Counted from the first letter of the stretch, positions 33,115 to 46,250 are shown. The stretch is DNA of 64,000 bases from Megalobrama amblycephala (GCF_018812025.1 NC_063054.1:4259433-4323432); one strand, 5' to 3'. Numbers and translations are program-made. Notes: a model not told the origin generated them from the letters alone.

Positions 33115-34114
33115 NNNNNNNNNNNNNNNNNNNNNNNNNNNNNNNNNNNNNNNNNNNNNNNNNNNNNNNNNNNNNNNNNNNNNNNNNNNNNNNNNNNNNN
33201 NNNNNNNNNNNNNNNNNNNNNNNNNNNNNNNNNNNNNNNNNNNNNNNNNNNNNNNNNNNNNNNNNNNNNNNNNNNNNNNNNNNNNNNNNNNNNNNNNNNN
33301 NNNNNNNNNNNNNNNNNNNNNNNNNNNNNNNNNNNNNNNNNNNNNNNNNNNNNNNNNNNNNNNNNNNNNNNNNNNNNNNNNNNNNNNNNNNNNNNNNNNN
33401 NNNNNNNNNNNNNNNNNNNNNNNNNNNNNNNNNNNNNNNNNNNNNNNNNNNNNNNNNNNNNNNNNNNNNNNNNNNNNNNNNNNNNNNNNNNNNNNNNNNN
33501 NNNNNNNNNNNNNNNNNNNNNNNNNNNNNNNNNNNNNNNNNNNNNNNNNNNNNNNNNNNNNNNNNNNNNNNNNNNNNNNNNNNNNNNNNNNNNNNNNNNN
33601 NNNNNNNNNNNNNNNNNNNNNNNNNNNNNNNNNNNNNNNNNNNNNNNNNNNNNNNNNNNNNNNNNNNNNNNNNNNNNNNNNNNNNNNNNNNNNNNNNNNN
33701 NNNNNNNNNNNNNNNNNNNNNNNNNNNNNNNNNNNNNNNNNNNNNNNNNNNNNNNNNNNNNNNNNNNNNNNNNNNNNNNNNNNNNNNNNNNNNNNNNNNN
33801 NNNNNNNNNNNNNNNNNNNNNNNNNNNNNNNNNNNNNNNNNNNNNNNNNNNNNNNNNNNNNNNNNNNNNNNNNNNNNNNNNNNNNNNNNNNNNNNNNNNN
33901 NNNNNNNNNNNNNNNNNNNNNNNNNNNNNNNNNNNNNNNNNNNNNNNNNNNNNNNNNNNNNNNNNNNNNNNNNNNNNNNNNNNNNNNNNNNNNNNNNNNN
34001 NNNNNNNNNNNNNNNNNNNNNNNNNNNNNNNNNNNNNNNNNNNNNNNNNNNNNNNNNNNNNNNNNNNNNNNNNNNNNNNNNNNNNNNNNNNNNNNNNNNN
34101 NNNNNNNNNNNNNN
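33115..34114. other. Assembly gap, exactly 1,000 N
   Basis: A round 1,000-base N run. True size unknown. Any open frame across it is meaningless. Confidence 0.98.
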
Positions 34115-35116
34115 AGGGATGTAGTCCAAACTGGCCATTCGATGTAGGCGACTTCTGTTAAATAAAATATCTCGTTTGGCATTGAACTTTGAGCTTTAAA
34201 ATTTTACAGATTTTATTTATACTCTAACAACAACATTACACACTAACTAAAGTTTGAAACATGGGATCACGAAGAACGGGACCTTTAAAGAAATGATATT
34301 ACATCTGGACAATATGTTAAAATCATGTCAATATTGTTTAAAGACTATAGCCTTGTCTTTAAGAATGGTTTATTGATTTGCATGATTTGCTCAAAAGCAC
34401 TGAATAATTCAGAAAGTGATTGGAGATGCAATGTTTCTGCAGTGGCTTTGTTTCAAACTATTTTCATTTGGAAAATTAAGCAAAACAGTCAATATTGACA
34501 ATACTGTGTCTAAAACGTACACCACTTAATATTAACTTTAACATATTATTTATTTATGAATGATATACCATTGTATCAAGTATAAAATAGCTAAGATCTT
34601 AAAAGGAGTCTGGCTCAAAGCTGTGGTGGTAGGCGGACATGTATTTCAACACCAGACAGTCTCAACTGAAACCGTACCAGCCTGCATCCACACCAATTAC
34701 TGTCACTATAAGTCCAAGACAACTGCCATATCATAAAGAGCAACATCTTTAAAGTCAGCATATTTTGCTTTTTAAATCCATATTCCTGGTCTTACTGTGA
34801 AAGATTAAATAAAGTTATTCCAAATAAAAATAAATGGTTATGTGTTGTAATCTCTAATGAACGTTATCTTCCTAAGAATTATCCTATTGGATAATGTTAA
34901 CAAATAGCTAAATATCCAAACAAACTCCATTCTGCCATTGGACTTTTGATTTTTGATAATCTAACTGCCCTATAGTTTTTCCTGTTGAATATCCGATTTC
35001 GGGTAAAATTAATTGTAAACACCAATTCACATTGTCTTTAAGGTTAAAAAAAGAAAGGCATAGAAAAATGGACTGTAAATATATAGTAAGTGTCCCATTT
35101 TTTCATTTCCTTGATG

Positions 35117-35147
<31 letters not shown>

Positions 35148-36420
35148 AAGTAGGCTAATTAAAAATGGCATTTTTTCCCCCTGGCTTTTCTTTTTTTTAC
35201 AGGGCGTTTACACTATACCGTTTTCAACTAAAAATGGAAAACTTGTTATGCTTTTTGGCCGTTCATTTACACGACAATGGGGGCCTGAAAACACAAAGCT
35301 GTGAAATTGGGTTTCAAAGTGCATGTTTTTGAAAAAGATGCTGTTATCATCTCCGTGTAAACTACAAAAATGTGAATTTGTGAAAACGGTGACATCATGC
35401 GTATGCGTATTACATGTTCTTTAGGTGCATAGTGTTTCTTAACAAAGTGACCCATGTGAACAGGGATCATTTTGACAGTGTTGTCGTCTATGAGAAAAGC
35501 ACAAAGGAAAAACCTTTCCGTTTTTAGTAGATCACTGTCGTCGTGCCAGGGAATGGGTCAAGCCAAGGCCATTGATTCAGTCAGTTGCTCATTTTAAATT
35601 CATTGTCTCTTTTATTTAATTCACAAACATAATTTGAGCATTTGTCTGCAAAACACATACAGTAAGCTTCAAATGTGTGAGATTGCTTTCATTGTATTAT
35701 ATGAATACATCTTTCCAAATCACCTGTCCTATAATATTCAATATTTTGCATTGCCTTCTACTTTTAGAACTAGAAAAATTATTAGAATTAATGACTACAT
35801 GATCTTAAAGTAGATCTTATTTTTTTTACACTTTATCCACTTTAGACATTCTATAATTAACTTTGGGATTACATGTCAACTCTCAGATTATTATTATTAG
35901 ACTGTTAAATTAGAGTTAATTGAGTTAGTAGAATAAGCTGATATGTAGTTGCAAAGTTACTCAGTAGAATGTCTGATGTGGATTATTGAAATAAAGTGTT
36001 ACCAAACCCTCCTATGAGCAACGGTAATTGCAAGCACCAATAAAACCATCAGCGTTGTGATGGGAATAAACCGCTCAGTTCAAATTTAGTAATGTTAAGC
36101 GCAGTCTTTATGTGGCCAACCTGATACTTTAAACATCTCTGGATCCCCTGCTGTTCATCGGTGAGTGCACTGAACCTAATCATATGCACTTCTCATTTAT
36201 CAAACTGACTTGCTTCTATTTTAGCATTTCCATGTATACAGGACATCATTTTCACTAGGGATTGAAAATCTAACTAATTTTTCTTTCTCTTGCCTAATAA
36301 GATAAAGATGAAGGAGTTCATTTGTGTCCTACAGAGCTGTTTCCCGTCTCTCACTTCTGAAGAATTTTCACTCTGACAGGAAAGAGTATCGGAACTCAGG
36401 TTATTATCATTATCTGAAAT
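34115..36420. other. No gene recognised; repeats only
   Basis: Contains poly(T) at about 35117-35140, a hAT-MITE-like stretch around 35200-35475 (GGGCGTTTACAC start, CATCTCCGTGTAAACT block), and at 35820-36010 a common fish repeat (TTTAGACATTCTA..GTAGTTGCAAAGTTA). No recognisable galactosyltransferase exon. Confidence 0.5.
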
Positions 36421-36424
36421 GGTA

Positions 36425-36750
36425 ACAACTTACAATGAGGTTCATTAGTTAAACGTTAGATAATGTATTAACTAACATGAACTAACCATGAGCAATACAT
36501 TTGTTACTGTATTTACTAGTCTTCATTAATGTTAGCTAATGAAAATACAGTTGTTCATTGTTTGTTCATGTTAGTTCACAATGCATTAACTAATGTTAAC
36601 AAGATTTTAATAATGCATTAGTAAATGCTGAAATTAACATTAAGATTAATACATGCTGTAGATGTGCAGTTCATTATTAGTGCTATTCAGTTAACTAATA
36701 TAGTTAACTAATGTTTACTAATAAACCTTATTGTAAATTACTAAAGTCGA
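36425..36750. repeat. Cyprinid TTAACATTAGTTAA-type repeat
   Basis: Same element as inside both arms of the giant palindrome (24225-24540) and, partly, at 53555-53720: GGTAACA..TACAATGAGGTT start, AACATGAACTAACCATG, ATACAGTTGTTCATTGT and ACCTTATTGTAAA end. No coding. Confidence 0.6.
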
Positions 36751-36772
36751 AAGCTAACAGATTATATATTAA

Positions 36773-37729
36773 AGGTGCCCTCGAATGAAAAATTGAATTT
36801 ATCTTGCCATAGTTGAATAACAAGAGTTCAGTACATGGAAATGACATACAGTGAGTCTCAAACTCCATTGTTTCCTCCTTCTTATATAAATCTCATTTGT
36901 TTAAAAGACCTCCGAAGAACAGGCGAATCTCAACATAACACCGACTGTTACGTAACAGTCGGGGTGTACGCCCCAATATTTGCATATGCCAGCCCATGTT
37001 CCCAACATTATCATTATGAAAGGCATTAGACAAGGGCAAAACGTCTGGATCAACGTCTGAATCAACAGACTAGGTAAGCAAGCAAGAACAATAGCGAAAA
37101 ATGGCAGATGGAGCAATAATAACTGAAATGATCCATGATATCATGATATTTTTAGTGATATTTGTAAATTGTCTTTCTAAACGTTTCGTTAGCATGTTGC
37201 TAATGTACTGTTAAATGTGGTTAAAGTTACCATCGTTTCTTACTGTATTCACGGAGACAAGAGAGCCGTCGCTATTTTCATTTTTAAACACTTGCAGTCT
37301 GTATTATGCATAAACACAACTTCATTCTTTATAAATCTCTCCAACAGTGTGTAATGTTAGCTTTAGCAACGCAGCATAGCCTCAAACTCATTCATAATCA
37401 ATGTAAACAATATAACAGTATACAATACTCACATAATCCGACGCATGCATGCGACTTTGTAAAGATCCATTTTGAGGGTTATATTAGCTGTGTAAACTTT
37501 GTTACGGCACTGTTTAAGGCAAGCGTGAGCTCTGTGGGCGGAGAGCACGGGATTTAAAGGGGCCGCAGCATAAAATCGGCGCGTTTATAATGATGCCCCA
37601 AAATAGGCAGTTAAAAAAATTAATAAAAAAAAAAAATCTATGGGGTATTTTGAGCTGAAACTTAACAGACACATTCAGGGACACCTTAGACTTATATTAC
37701 ATCTTTTAAAAACATAATCTAGGGCACCT
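36773..37729. mobile_element. TTAA-flanked MITE family 2, uninterrupted copy (957 bp)
   Basis: AGGTGCCCTCG..CTAGGGCACCT with TTAA on both sides (36769-36772, 37730-37733). It serves as the reference for reading the interrupted copy at 23253-26541. Unlike families 1 and 3 it is not a long fold-back. No coding. Confidence 0.85.
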
Positions 37730-37984
37730 TTAATATATCATTAACTAAGCTGCAATTAAAAATCAAAATATAAAATGAAATAAAAACTAGTGAATATTTT
37801 TGAATAAAATTTATAACCATGATCTTAACTGCCATGATACGACTCTTTGTCAGTGGAGCTCTTAAAGTTACACCTTTAACAATTTTACTGTACCAATATG
37901 GATAAAAACCTTTATTGTTATCATTCATACATACATACATACATACATACGTTTATCATAAAAATAAAGAGAAAAAAAAAAGAC
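37730..37984. other. Spacer with CATA tandem
   Basis: ACAT tetranucleotide run at about 37926-37951; otherwise nothing. Confidence 0.5.
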
Positions 37985-38690
37985 TACAGGTCAAAAGTTT
38001 GGAATAATGTCAGTGCTGATAGCCTCGTGGGCAGCACACCGACATGTAGTGCCGTTAAGCTTCGGGCAACCCGAGTTCGAGTCCCAGCTCGCTGACCTTT
38101 CCAGATCCCGTCTCCCTCTCTCTCCCACCTCGTTTCCCATCCACTCTATACTATCCTATCATAATAAAGAAAAAATGTAAATTTTTTCCATGTTTTTGAA
38201 ATAAGTTTCCTATGCTGCTGTATTTACTACTACTAATAAAATAGTAATATTGATAGTAATATCATAGTAATATTTTATATTAATACTAATATTTTTTATC
38301 TGTTTTCCATTTGAAGATATTTTAAAATGTAATTTATTCATAATTAATTTATGCATAATTACTCCGGTCTTCAGTGTCACATGATCCTTTAGAAATCATT
38401 CTAATATGATGATTTGCTGCTGAATTACTATCAGTAATAATTGGTGCTAAACTAATATATATATATATACTGTCACTTATGACCAATTCAGTGCATCCTT
38501 GTTAAATAGAAGTATAAACTCTATCTTACGTACCCCAAACTTTTAGTGTATCTTGTTTTCCACAATATTTAGCAGAATATACTGTTTTCAACACTGATGA
38601 TAATACGTTTCTTGAGCAGCAAATCAACATATTAGAATGATTTTTGAAGGATCATGTGACACTGAAGACTGGAGTGAAATCTTGGCAAAA
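37985..38690. repeat. Two inverted partial copies of a common fish repeat
   Basis: TCAAAAGTTTGG..TCAGTGTCACATGATCC (plus, to about 38440) and the complement GGATCATGTGACACTGAAGA (38590-38690). The first copy is interrupted by the SINE at 38013. Confidence 0.6.
38013..38175 (+). mobile_element. tRNA-derived SINE
   Basis: Has both internal RNA polymerase III promoter boxes: A box TAGCCTCGTGGG (38020-38031) and B box AGTTCGAGTCC (38074-38084), 42 bp apart, in a cloverleaf-like head. The B box differs from consensus GGTTCGANTCC by one base. A C/T-rich body and AATAAAGAAAAAA tail follow. It is not a functional tRNA because the 3' half of the acceptor stem runs into the SINE body. Confidence 0.75.
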
Positions 38691-39011
38691 CAAAATGGCA
38701 ATGACCACTCATTTAAAAAAAAAAATTAAAAAAAATGTTGTTTTGATTTGTCCAGGGCTATTGTGCTCATTTGTACCTGACCAAGTGCTCATCTTGAACT
38801 AAATGCAAACTGTACAGTTCTTCAATTTTGCCCTGCAGTGTCTTTCATGATTGGTTACAACTGGCAGTCTTAATATGACATGCTCACTGGTGGCTGATTA
38901 ATTGCCTTTTTGCAGAATATTATCCTCAGACAAAAATCTGACAATATCAGAAAATCCCAGCTGTGTGAGTGCTCGAAATGAAGAATCAAAAGTAGCACTG
39001 CAAGTGATGAC

Positions 39012-39047
<36 letters not shown>

Positions 39048-41066
39048 GATGTTCAGTACAATACATTACATATCTGACAAACAATGAAAGGGAAGTACAT
39101 AGTGTTATGATGGATAGACACACATTGACAAACTTTCAGCACTGCCACAACAATTACCCGTACTCCTGCCACAACTCTGAGCATTGAAACATTGTGTGCA
39201 CTTCTAGTACACACAAACCAAATGTCTTGTTGAGTGTGGTTCTTTCACTGACGGCCTTGAACAGCCAGCCAATCAGAGTACAGGATGATGTGAGCCTCCT
39301 GTGTTTATACTGCTGAATGTCTGTGTGGGCTGCTCTTTCCTCTATAAATCCTTTCAAAATCATAACACCATTCCAAAGAAATCAGTTCTTTCTCACAAAA
39401 TGAAGGCAAAACCTTCACATGAGCTTCTACAGCTCATCAATAAAGGTTTGTGTGGCTCTGGAGATTCATTTCTGAAGTCATTATAAGGGAAAGAGATAAA
39501 GACATAAAGAAGCCATGAAATCAAAATTGTCTGTTAGCTACGAAGCAATAGTAAGTACTAAAATAATACATACAAAAATGCAACTGCCATTGAGATTCCA
39601 TTTAATTGCAGCGATCCAGGTATTATACAACCCAGACCATATGTTTTTGTACCACTTTAAGCTTATAGAGAAGTCTGGTCCAAAAACGCTTACTGAGGCG
39701 AGTGTGACGTAGTTTAATTTTGCAATGGTTATTCAGCTTTGTCTGAGTTTCTCTGGTTCTTTCCCAGCTCAGCCAATAAACTGTAATTGTCACTTTTCCG
39801 TGAGAAACAGGTTAATGTAGCCTGAAGGAGATAAAACCTAAAAAAAAAAAAAAAAAAAATCCTAAAATGGCACAGTCTGTGCTAATCTCACTTGTTACAG
39901 TCATATCCCAGCATCAGATTAGCCTGATTTTTATAAAGCACTGTGAAAACCTATTTTAAAAACTACTTTTCTGGGTTTACAGTCGATTAAAGATGGAATG
40001 AACTTTCTCTGAGTAACCAGTAAATAGCCTGGATTGCTTAAAGTACAGGGACGTTTCAAATTTAAACACACACTCTTTGTATTAGTGTTGGCATGGGATC
40101 TGTTTCAACATGGCAGTAGAGCTTTTTTCATGTGGTTGCGTGTTTGTGATTATTGGCTCAGCTTTAACACTCTGTGGTTCTCCATCATGATATACTTAGT
40201 ACTAGAATGACAACCGTGGAAATGACTGCATGAAGCTGCAATCTTATCTGTCTCTGTGGTGGAAGGGACACTTTACACACTTAGGATAATGACCAGATCC
40301 TCCAAATTTTTTTTTTTTAAGTAAATCTTTGTAGCAGCCGTCAGTCTGTCTGAGGCTATGCTGAGAATAACATACCATCTTCTTCTTGAAATTTCTGTAC
40401 GTATATCCCACAATGCAATGTTGAGTGGCTGGCACTCAACTTAATCTTTGATTTCCAGTTTGACAAACGAACTAAAAGGAATATATTTTTTCAAAATATT
40501 TATGTAATCAGATTGTCAAGATTGTTATCGTCTTGATTTTAGCAAAAGAGTAAAATTACCATTTTTATGCTAACCTTAAGTCACCAATTAATTCATGTGA
40601 TGGTAAAGCTGAACTTTCCTCTAGTCTCCATATGATCCTTCAGACAAGAAACATTTCTTATTATCAAATATATACAAATATATGTGTGTGTGTGTGTGTG
40701 TGTCATTGACAAATAAGGTTTTTAAAAGTGTAAAAAAAAAAAAAAAACATAATGGACATATAATTAATTTTAAAGTTTTATTAACAATGAGATTATGTGG
40801 TTTTTATAAACAATTAACGCTGCTTTTGTCATTTTTTTTACAAGATGGACAAAATTTGTCACCAAAAAAGTCATTCGGTTTAACCAAAATTTCGGTTTTA
40901 CCGAATGACACTTTTGGTTATGCTATTTTCAAACAATGCTAACAGGCTGATGTCAGTACAAGTTTTTAAAATATTATATTTTTTAAGGTTTTATAGCGGT
41001 TGTACCGAATGACCTGATGTTTCAGGACAAGTGAAAACATTAATTTTTCAAATAGTTAAAAGAGAG
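38691..41066. other. No gene recognised
   Basis: Contains (GT)n at 39015-39044 and 40682-40703, poly(A) at 39841-39859, and unassigned sequence. Short open frames lack similarity. Confidence 0.5.
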
Positions 41067-41314
41067 TTTGGCCCTGTCCCAAATGGCACACTCCGGACTT
41101 GTAGACTTCCTCAGAGTCCACACTTTGGTGACGTCATGTAGTGCAGAACTATAGGGCCCTGGCACGAATCCACGAGGGCACATTGAGAGGTATTTTTGGG
41201 ACAGACTCGATTGTCACGACGGAAATAACGGTCTGGTTGTTTTTTGAAAGGAGCTGCAGGTTCGGGGCTAATATTTAGCATCGAGAACAGGTTCCCTTTC
41301 AAAGGCTACACTCT

Positions 41315-41483
41315 AAGCTGCGCTTTATTCAGCGCTGTGGGAACGTCTTTAGTCGTGACCAGCTGTGAATATATGTGTAAAACAACGTCAATGAAATTGA
41401 CCTATATTTATAGCCTTGCGTGACGTCATAGGAATGCGCCATGAGCGAGGCTATAATTAGATGTGCCACCTGTACATCAGCAG
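41315..41483 (+). repeat. Left inverted terminal repeat of the DIRS element
   Basis: 169 bp starting AAGCTGCGCTTTATTCAGCG. TATATTTATAGCC is a TATA-like motif inside. Confidence 0.9.
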
Positions 41484-43426
41484 GTCTTTTGTCTTCAGAG
41501 ACCATACTGTGAAGTGTGTGTGTGAAGCAGCTCTGCTCAAACTCTTTCCTTCCTTCATTACTTTGTTAGGAGTTAGATTTGACAGGCAGTGCGCAGAACT
41601 TTCTCTCCCTTTGTTCCTTTTTCAACTCTGTCTGACAAGTGAAAAGTGAACACACATATATGATATATATTATATATTTGAGAGAAAGTCATCGCTGAAC
41701 AAAGCAAACGGTGTGTGTCTCCGTGTTCGCGGTCCATCTCCGAATCGGACACACACCAATATTGTTTTGTTTGTTTGGGGAAGAGCACGCTGCCCTTGCG
41801 TTGTAACAGGGCGAGTGCGAGCATTGTGAATGTTCACAGTTAAAGTGCTTCGCGTTCGCTTTGCTTATTTCAAAGGGGCAGCAACCACAATGTGATCGTG
41901 GGGCTCGCGTGGCGATCTGGCTGAGGAGCGAGAGACAGGTTCATACTTTATTGCTCTCACTCTCACTCCGGATCGCGATGTCCTTTACCGAGACCGAAGC
42001 GTGCTCCGGCGCTTCTTCGGCTCGAGCAGAGGACAATTAAGTGTTTTCCATTGAATGGAATGAGTGTGTCCGTCTCTGAGCGTTCCTCCTGTGATGATAA
42101 AGTGAACGGAACTGCTCTGGGCGGTCATTCATGCAGTGAAACACAAACATACCCCAAACATTTCTAATATAATGTGTTTGTACCCGTGACGTCGATCCGA
42201 TCGACTATCGCGGGTGCAAAGGCACGCGTTTTTATGATGCTGCCTCAGATCGGAGAGACGCTTGCATGCCATCTCTCCCCTGGGGGCACATCATCAGAGG
42301 CGTTTCACAGCGAGTCGGGCTGGTACTGCGCTGTACACAATGGCTGTGTTACAGGCATATCAGACTCGTCTATGAAAGTTTTAAGCACAGCCTTTCATTC
42401 AGACCGTGTTTACTTGTCTGGTAATTGGCTGCATTTAATTCTGAGGAATTTATTAAGTGAAATGGCCTTATATATATATTTGTTTATATTTATATTTAAT
42501 TATATGATATGTAATATGCATATATAAGCAAAATAAATAGGTCCTCCATGGCGTTAACTCGTTCATGGGGAAAACCTTATTTTTCTTGTGCCTTTGTGCC
42601 TTCAATGTTAACTTATTTGACTATCGTGGGTGCAAGGGTGTGTGATTTATACAATGATGCTCCAGTTTGAATAGACGCTTGCGAGCTATCTCTTCTCTGG
42701 AGCTCATAGTCACTTAAAGACACAGCACTCCCCACCAAGCTATGCATAATAATCCATACTGGTGGGAAGGCGTTTTGATCAGTGTGTCAGACTGGTACTG
42801 CTGCACACTATGGCAGTGTTGCAGGTGGACCAGGCTGACCTGCTAAGAAGGCTCAAAAGCAGGTTGTGGCGAGTTGTGCTTCCCCTCGTAAATCTGGGGA
42901 CCAGCTTGTCACATTCAGCAGCCTCATAGTATCTATTACCCGCCCCTTCTCAATATCTTCACATAAACTCTCCTTCCCCGCCACCTCTGGTGCTACGGGG
43001 GGCAGCGGTTTTCAGTGAAATGTTAGATGTTCCGTTGATTTCTGTAACACATCAGGACACGGATTATTTAACATCCCCTCAAAGGGAAGTATCGAAATTA
43101 GTGCCCATTTAGAGAACTTGGCAGCGTGGAAACTACTGCCAGGGATTTCTGTGTGGGTTCTAAAGACAGTAGAAAAGGGATACAGAATCCAATTTATTCA
43201 TCGTCCTCCATGTTTCAACGGTGTGGTCTCCATTACCGTGAATCTGGGGCAAGCGACTTTACTGTCATAAGAACTGCAATCTCTGCTGGAGAAAGGGGCC
43301 ATAGAGCATGTTCCCCCTCTAGCGAGAGAGTCAAGTTACTACAGCAGTTCCCAAGAAGGACAGGCGGCTGCGTCCAATCTTAGATCTTCGAGGCTTAAAC
43401 CGTTCAGTCAAACTCTCGAGTTCAAG
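41484..43426 (+). pseudogene. DIRS 5' internal region (ORF1/Gag-like zone), decayed
   Basis: Position between the left repeat and reverse transcriptase where DIRS elements carry a Gag-like ORF1. No frame over about 117 codons and no recognisable motif; several similar segments (TCGATCCGATCGACTATCGC..GGGTGCAAAGG at 42190 and a like stretch at 42620) suggest internal duplication. Confidence 0.4.
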
Positions 43427-44043
43427 ATGTTAACCGTAAAAATGATCGTGTCGCAAATCCAACATCACGATTGGTTTGTCACGATCAATCACAAGGACGC
43501 ATATTTTCACATAGAAATATTGCCACAACACAGGAGGTTCCTGAGGTTCGCTTTCGGGGGCAAAGCTTACCAATATCGGGTTCTTCCATTCGGCCTAGCC
43601 TTATTACCCCACCGCACATACACAAAATGCATGGATGCAGCACTGGCTCCATTCACATTTTGAATTACACGGACGACTGGCTATACTAGCACAGTCACAA
43701 ACGATGGCATTACAACAGATGTCGTACTTGCCCATCTAGTTTCTCTAGGGTTGAGACTAAACGAAAAGAAAGTGTTCTGTCCTACCCAGAGAATGACATA
43801 TTTAGGGGTCGTATGGGATTCGACCATTATGCGGGCACGATTGTCTCCCGCTCGAGTCGAGACCATTCTAACCACCCTGAACAATGTCAGGCTAGGCCAA
43901 GATTGCACTGTTCTGCAGTATCAAGAAATGTTAAGTCTCATGGCATCAGCGTCCTCTGTGATTCCTATGGGCCTCTTGCACATGAGACGTTTCAGTTGTG
44001 GCTCAGAGCCGAGAGGTATTGTCTAGGCAATGCTCTACGGTAA
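43427..44043 (+). pseudogene. DIRS reverse transcriptase
   Basis: Segments in shifted frames: HHDWFVTINHKDAYFHIEIL, PQHRRFLRFAFGGKAYQYRV and LPFGLALLPH, then NYTDDWLY (the YxDD site, here Y-T-D-D), RLNEKKVFCPTQRMTYLGVV, and RLSPARVETILTTLNNVRLG. These are the hallmark motifs of fish DIRS RTs. At least one frameshift precedes YTDD (43640-43690), so it is not expressible as one protein. Confidence 0.8.
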
Positions 44044-44170
44044 ATAAGGGCAAGGGCACGCGCTGAGTGCTTCGTGCCCTTTCTAAAATCCATGTTTATG
44101 GTAAGTCATGCGCTAATGCTTCGTGTACTTTCTAAAATCCATGTTTATGGTAAGGGTTACGCGCTGCGGC
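44044..44170 (+). repeat. 63-bp tandem duplication inside the DIRS element
   Basis: TTTCTAAAATCCATGTTTAT followed by GGTAAG occurs twice 63 bp apart (about 44082 and 44133), with flanking CTTCGTG and ACGCGCTG blocks repeated. Confidence 0.65.
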
Positions 44171-45070
44171 TTTGTTCCCTTTCTATGTGGCTCAGACCCC
44201 GGTTCTTCACCTTGGGTCCCACTCTATATGCGTTGATGTTGCAAGATGCCAACAACAGACGCTTCCCGTATGGGCTGGGGAGCGGCCTTAGGTGGCCGTC
44301 CAGTCCAAAGGGATATGGTGAGGTCATCATCTTGATTGGCACATCAATTGCCTCAAATTGATGGCTGTATTTCTGGCCCTGAAGTACTTCCTCCACCAGT
44401 TAAGGGGTTACCATGTCCTAGTGCGGGTGGACATTACTGCGGTAGCCTCTAATATGAGTCGCCAGGGTGGACTGCGTTTGCGATGTCTAGACATGCTAGT
44501 GCAGCGCTTTCTGCTCTAGGCTCAGGACAAGTTGCCTCAAGGCAATTTATATTCCCAGATATCTGTCCAGACAGATTATACTGACAGGGGAGTAGAAAAC
44601 TCCACCTGAGGTAGTCAACAAATCTGGTAAGATTTTATGAAACAGATGGACCTCTTCGCCCCAACAGGCAGCGCAATGTCCACTCTATTTCATTGAAAGT
44701 CCCCAGCTTCCCCTGGGTCTGGATGTGATGCACATAGGTGGCCCAGAATGCGCCTGTATGCATTTCCTCCTGTTTCCGTGCTCCCAGGAGTTTCTAGCCA
44801 ACAAGGGACTTGCCTCTTTCCGATAGCGCCGCGTTGGCTGAATGGAATATGGTTCTCAGAGATAATATCTCTTCTCAACGGCTCGCCGTTGGCGATACCG
44901 AAGAGGAGAGACCTTTTGTCTCAGGTGCAGGGGACATCATTTCATCCCCTGATGGAGATGTGAAACCTTCATGTTTGGCCCCTGAGGGGAACCAACTGAG
45001 GGACACAGGGCTTTCACCTGATGTTTTGAGACCATTTAATGCTAGGGCTCCCTTCCCTAGATAAAGTAAT
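44171..45070 (+). pseudogene. DIRS RNase H / linker region
   Basis: Broken frames with RPRFFTLGPTLYALML, the SNMSRQGGLRLRCLDMLVQR-like block and MRLYAFPPVSVLPGVSSQQG followed by IWFSEIISLLNGSPLAIPKR. These match the stretch between RT and recombinase in fish DIRS elements as I remember them. Multiple stops. Confidence 0.65.
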
Positions 45071-45078
45071 GCCAACAA

Positions 45079-46016
45079 ATGGGGTGTCTTTGGAAGATGG
45101 TGTACTGCACACAATGCAGATCCAGTAAACTGCAAACTGCTACAGTTCTGGGTTTTCTGCATGAGAAATTATCAACAGGCACATGCCCCACCACTCTCAG
45201 GGTTTATGTGGCCGCTTTCTCGGCTTGCCACGCTCTGATCGACGGGGTGCCTTTGGGCAAGCATGTCCTGCTCTCTCGCTTCGTTCGAGGAGCTAGGCGG
45301 CTTAAGCCTCCTTCTAGAACCAGGATCCCTTCATCGGAACTAGCAATAGTCCTAGAGGGCCTGGTTGAGACCCCCTTTGAACCGTTAGAGTCAGTTTCTG
45401 ACAAGCTGTTAACTCAATGGTTTTTCCTTATGGCTATAACTTCTATGAAAAGAATTGGGGATTTGCAGGCTCTGTCCATTGTGCCATCCTGCTTAGACTT
45501 TGCCCCAGGAATAGTGAAAGCTATTTTACATCCTCACCTTGACTATCTACCTAAGGTTCCTTTCTCGAACTTGCATCCGGTCACCCTTGAAGCCTTCTGC
45601 CCTCCGCCGTTCACAACGCCGGATCAGGAGAGACTTCACAGACTGTGTCCAGTCCGTGCTCTTCAGACTTATGTCCACCGCACCAGCCAGTGGCGTAAGT
45701 CAGAGCAACTGTTTTTGTCATGGCGGCCATAACAGGGGTGCAGCCGCCATGAAACAGACCATGTCACTTTGGGTGAGAGATGCTATTGCCCTTGCTTATG
45801 AGGCGCGTGGTCATACTTCGCAAAACAGGCATCAGGGCTCATTCCACCAGGGGAGTTGCCTCTTCTAGAGCTTTGGCAGGGGGCGCTTCCTTGCAACATG
45901 TCTGTGATGCGGCAGGATGGTCCTCACCGCACACATTCATAAGGTTTTATAGTTTGGATGTTCATGTTACTCCGGGCTCTCATGTCCTTGAGTCGACATC
46001 ACAAGCTAGTGTCTGA
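45079..46016 (+). pseudogene. DIRS tyrosine recombinase
   Basis: First 217 codons open (45079-45732): LSTGTCPTTLRVYVAAFSAC, then FFLMAITSMKRIGDLQALSI with the first catalytic Arg in KRIGDL. After a frame change, the C-terminal half (45780-46016) has RAHSTRGVASSRALAGG with the H-x-x-R pair and HTFIRFYSLDV with the nucleophilic Tyr. These four residues cut and rejoin DNA to insert the circular copy. Two frame changes between 45730 and 45850 inactivate it. Confidence 0.85.
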
Positions 46017-46089
46017 GACTCTCTGTGCTTTGTGACACACTTCACAGCCAGGGGGCCCGGACACACAGTGCGGCGGCGTGGGTATTCTC

Positions 46090-46206
46090 GTTCCCACAGC
46101 GCTGAATAAAGCGCAGCTTAGAGTGTAGCCTTTGAAAGGGAACGCCCCGGGTTACTTCACTGTAACCCTGTTCCCTGAAAAGGCGGGAACGAGAAGCTGC
46201 GCTTCA
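46090..46206 (+). other. DIRS internal complementary region
   Basis: The first half is the reverse complement of the element's left end (..CCTTTGAAAGGGAAC) and the second half that of its right end (GCCCCGGGTTACTTC..), joined at AAC (46141-46143, complement of GTT). In DIRS1 this region is thought to template circularisation of the cDNA. Confidence 0.85.
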
Positions 46207-46250
46207 TTGCCGCACTGAGATGTCCCTGGACTTCTCTTCAGACAAAATAT

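Noticed and set aside
33019..34182. Long open frames spanning the N run on both strands
   Set aside because: They exist only because N codons contain no stops; only the first 32 codons at 33017 carry sequence.
38013..38090. Functional tRNA gene
   Set aside because: The acceptor stem does not close and the sequence continues into a SINE body and A-rich tail.
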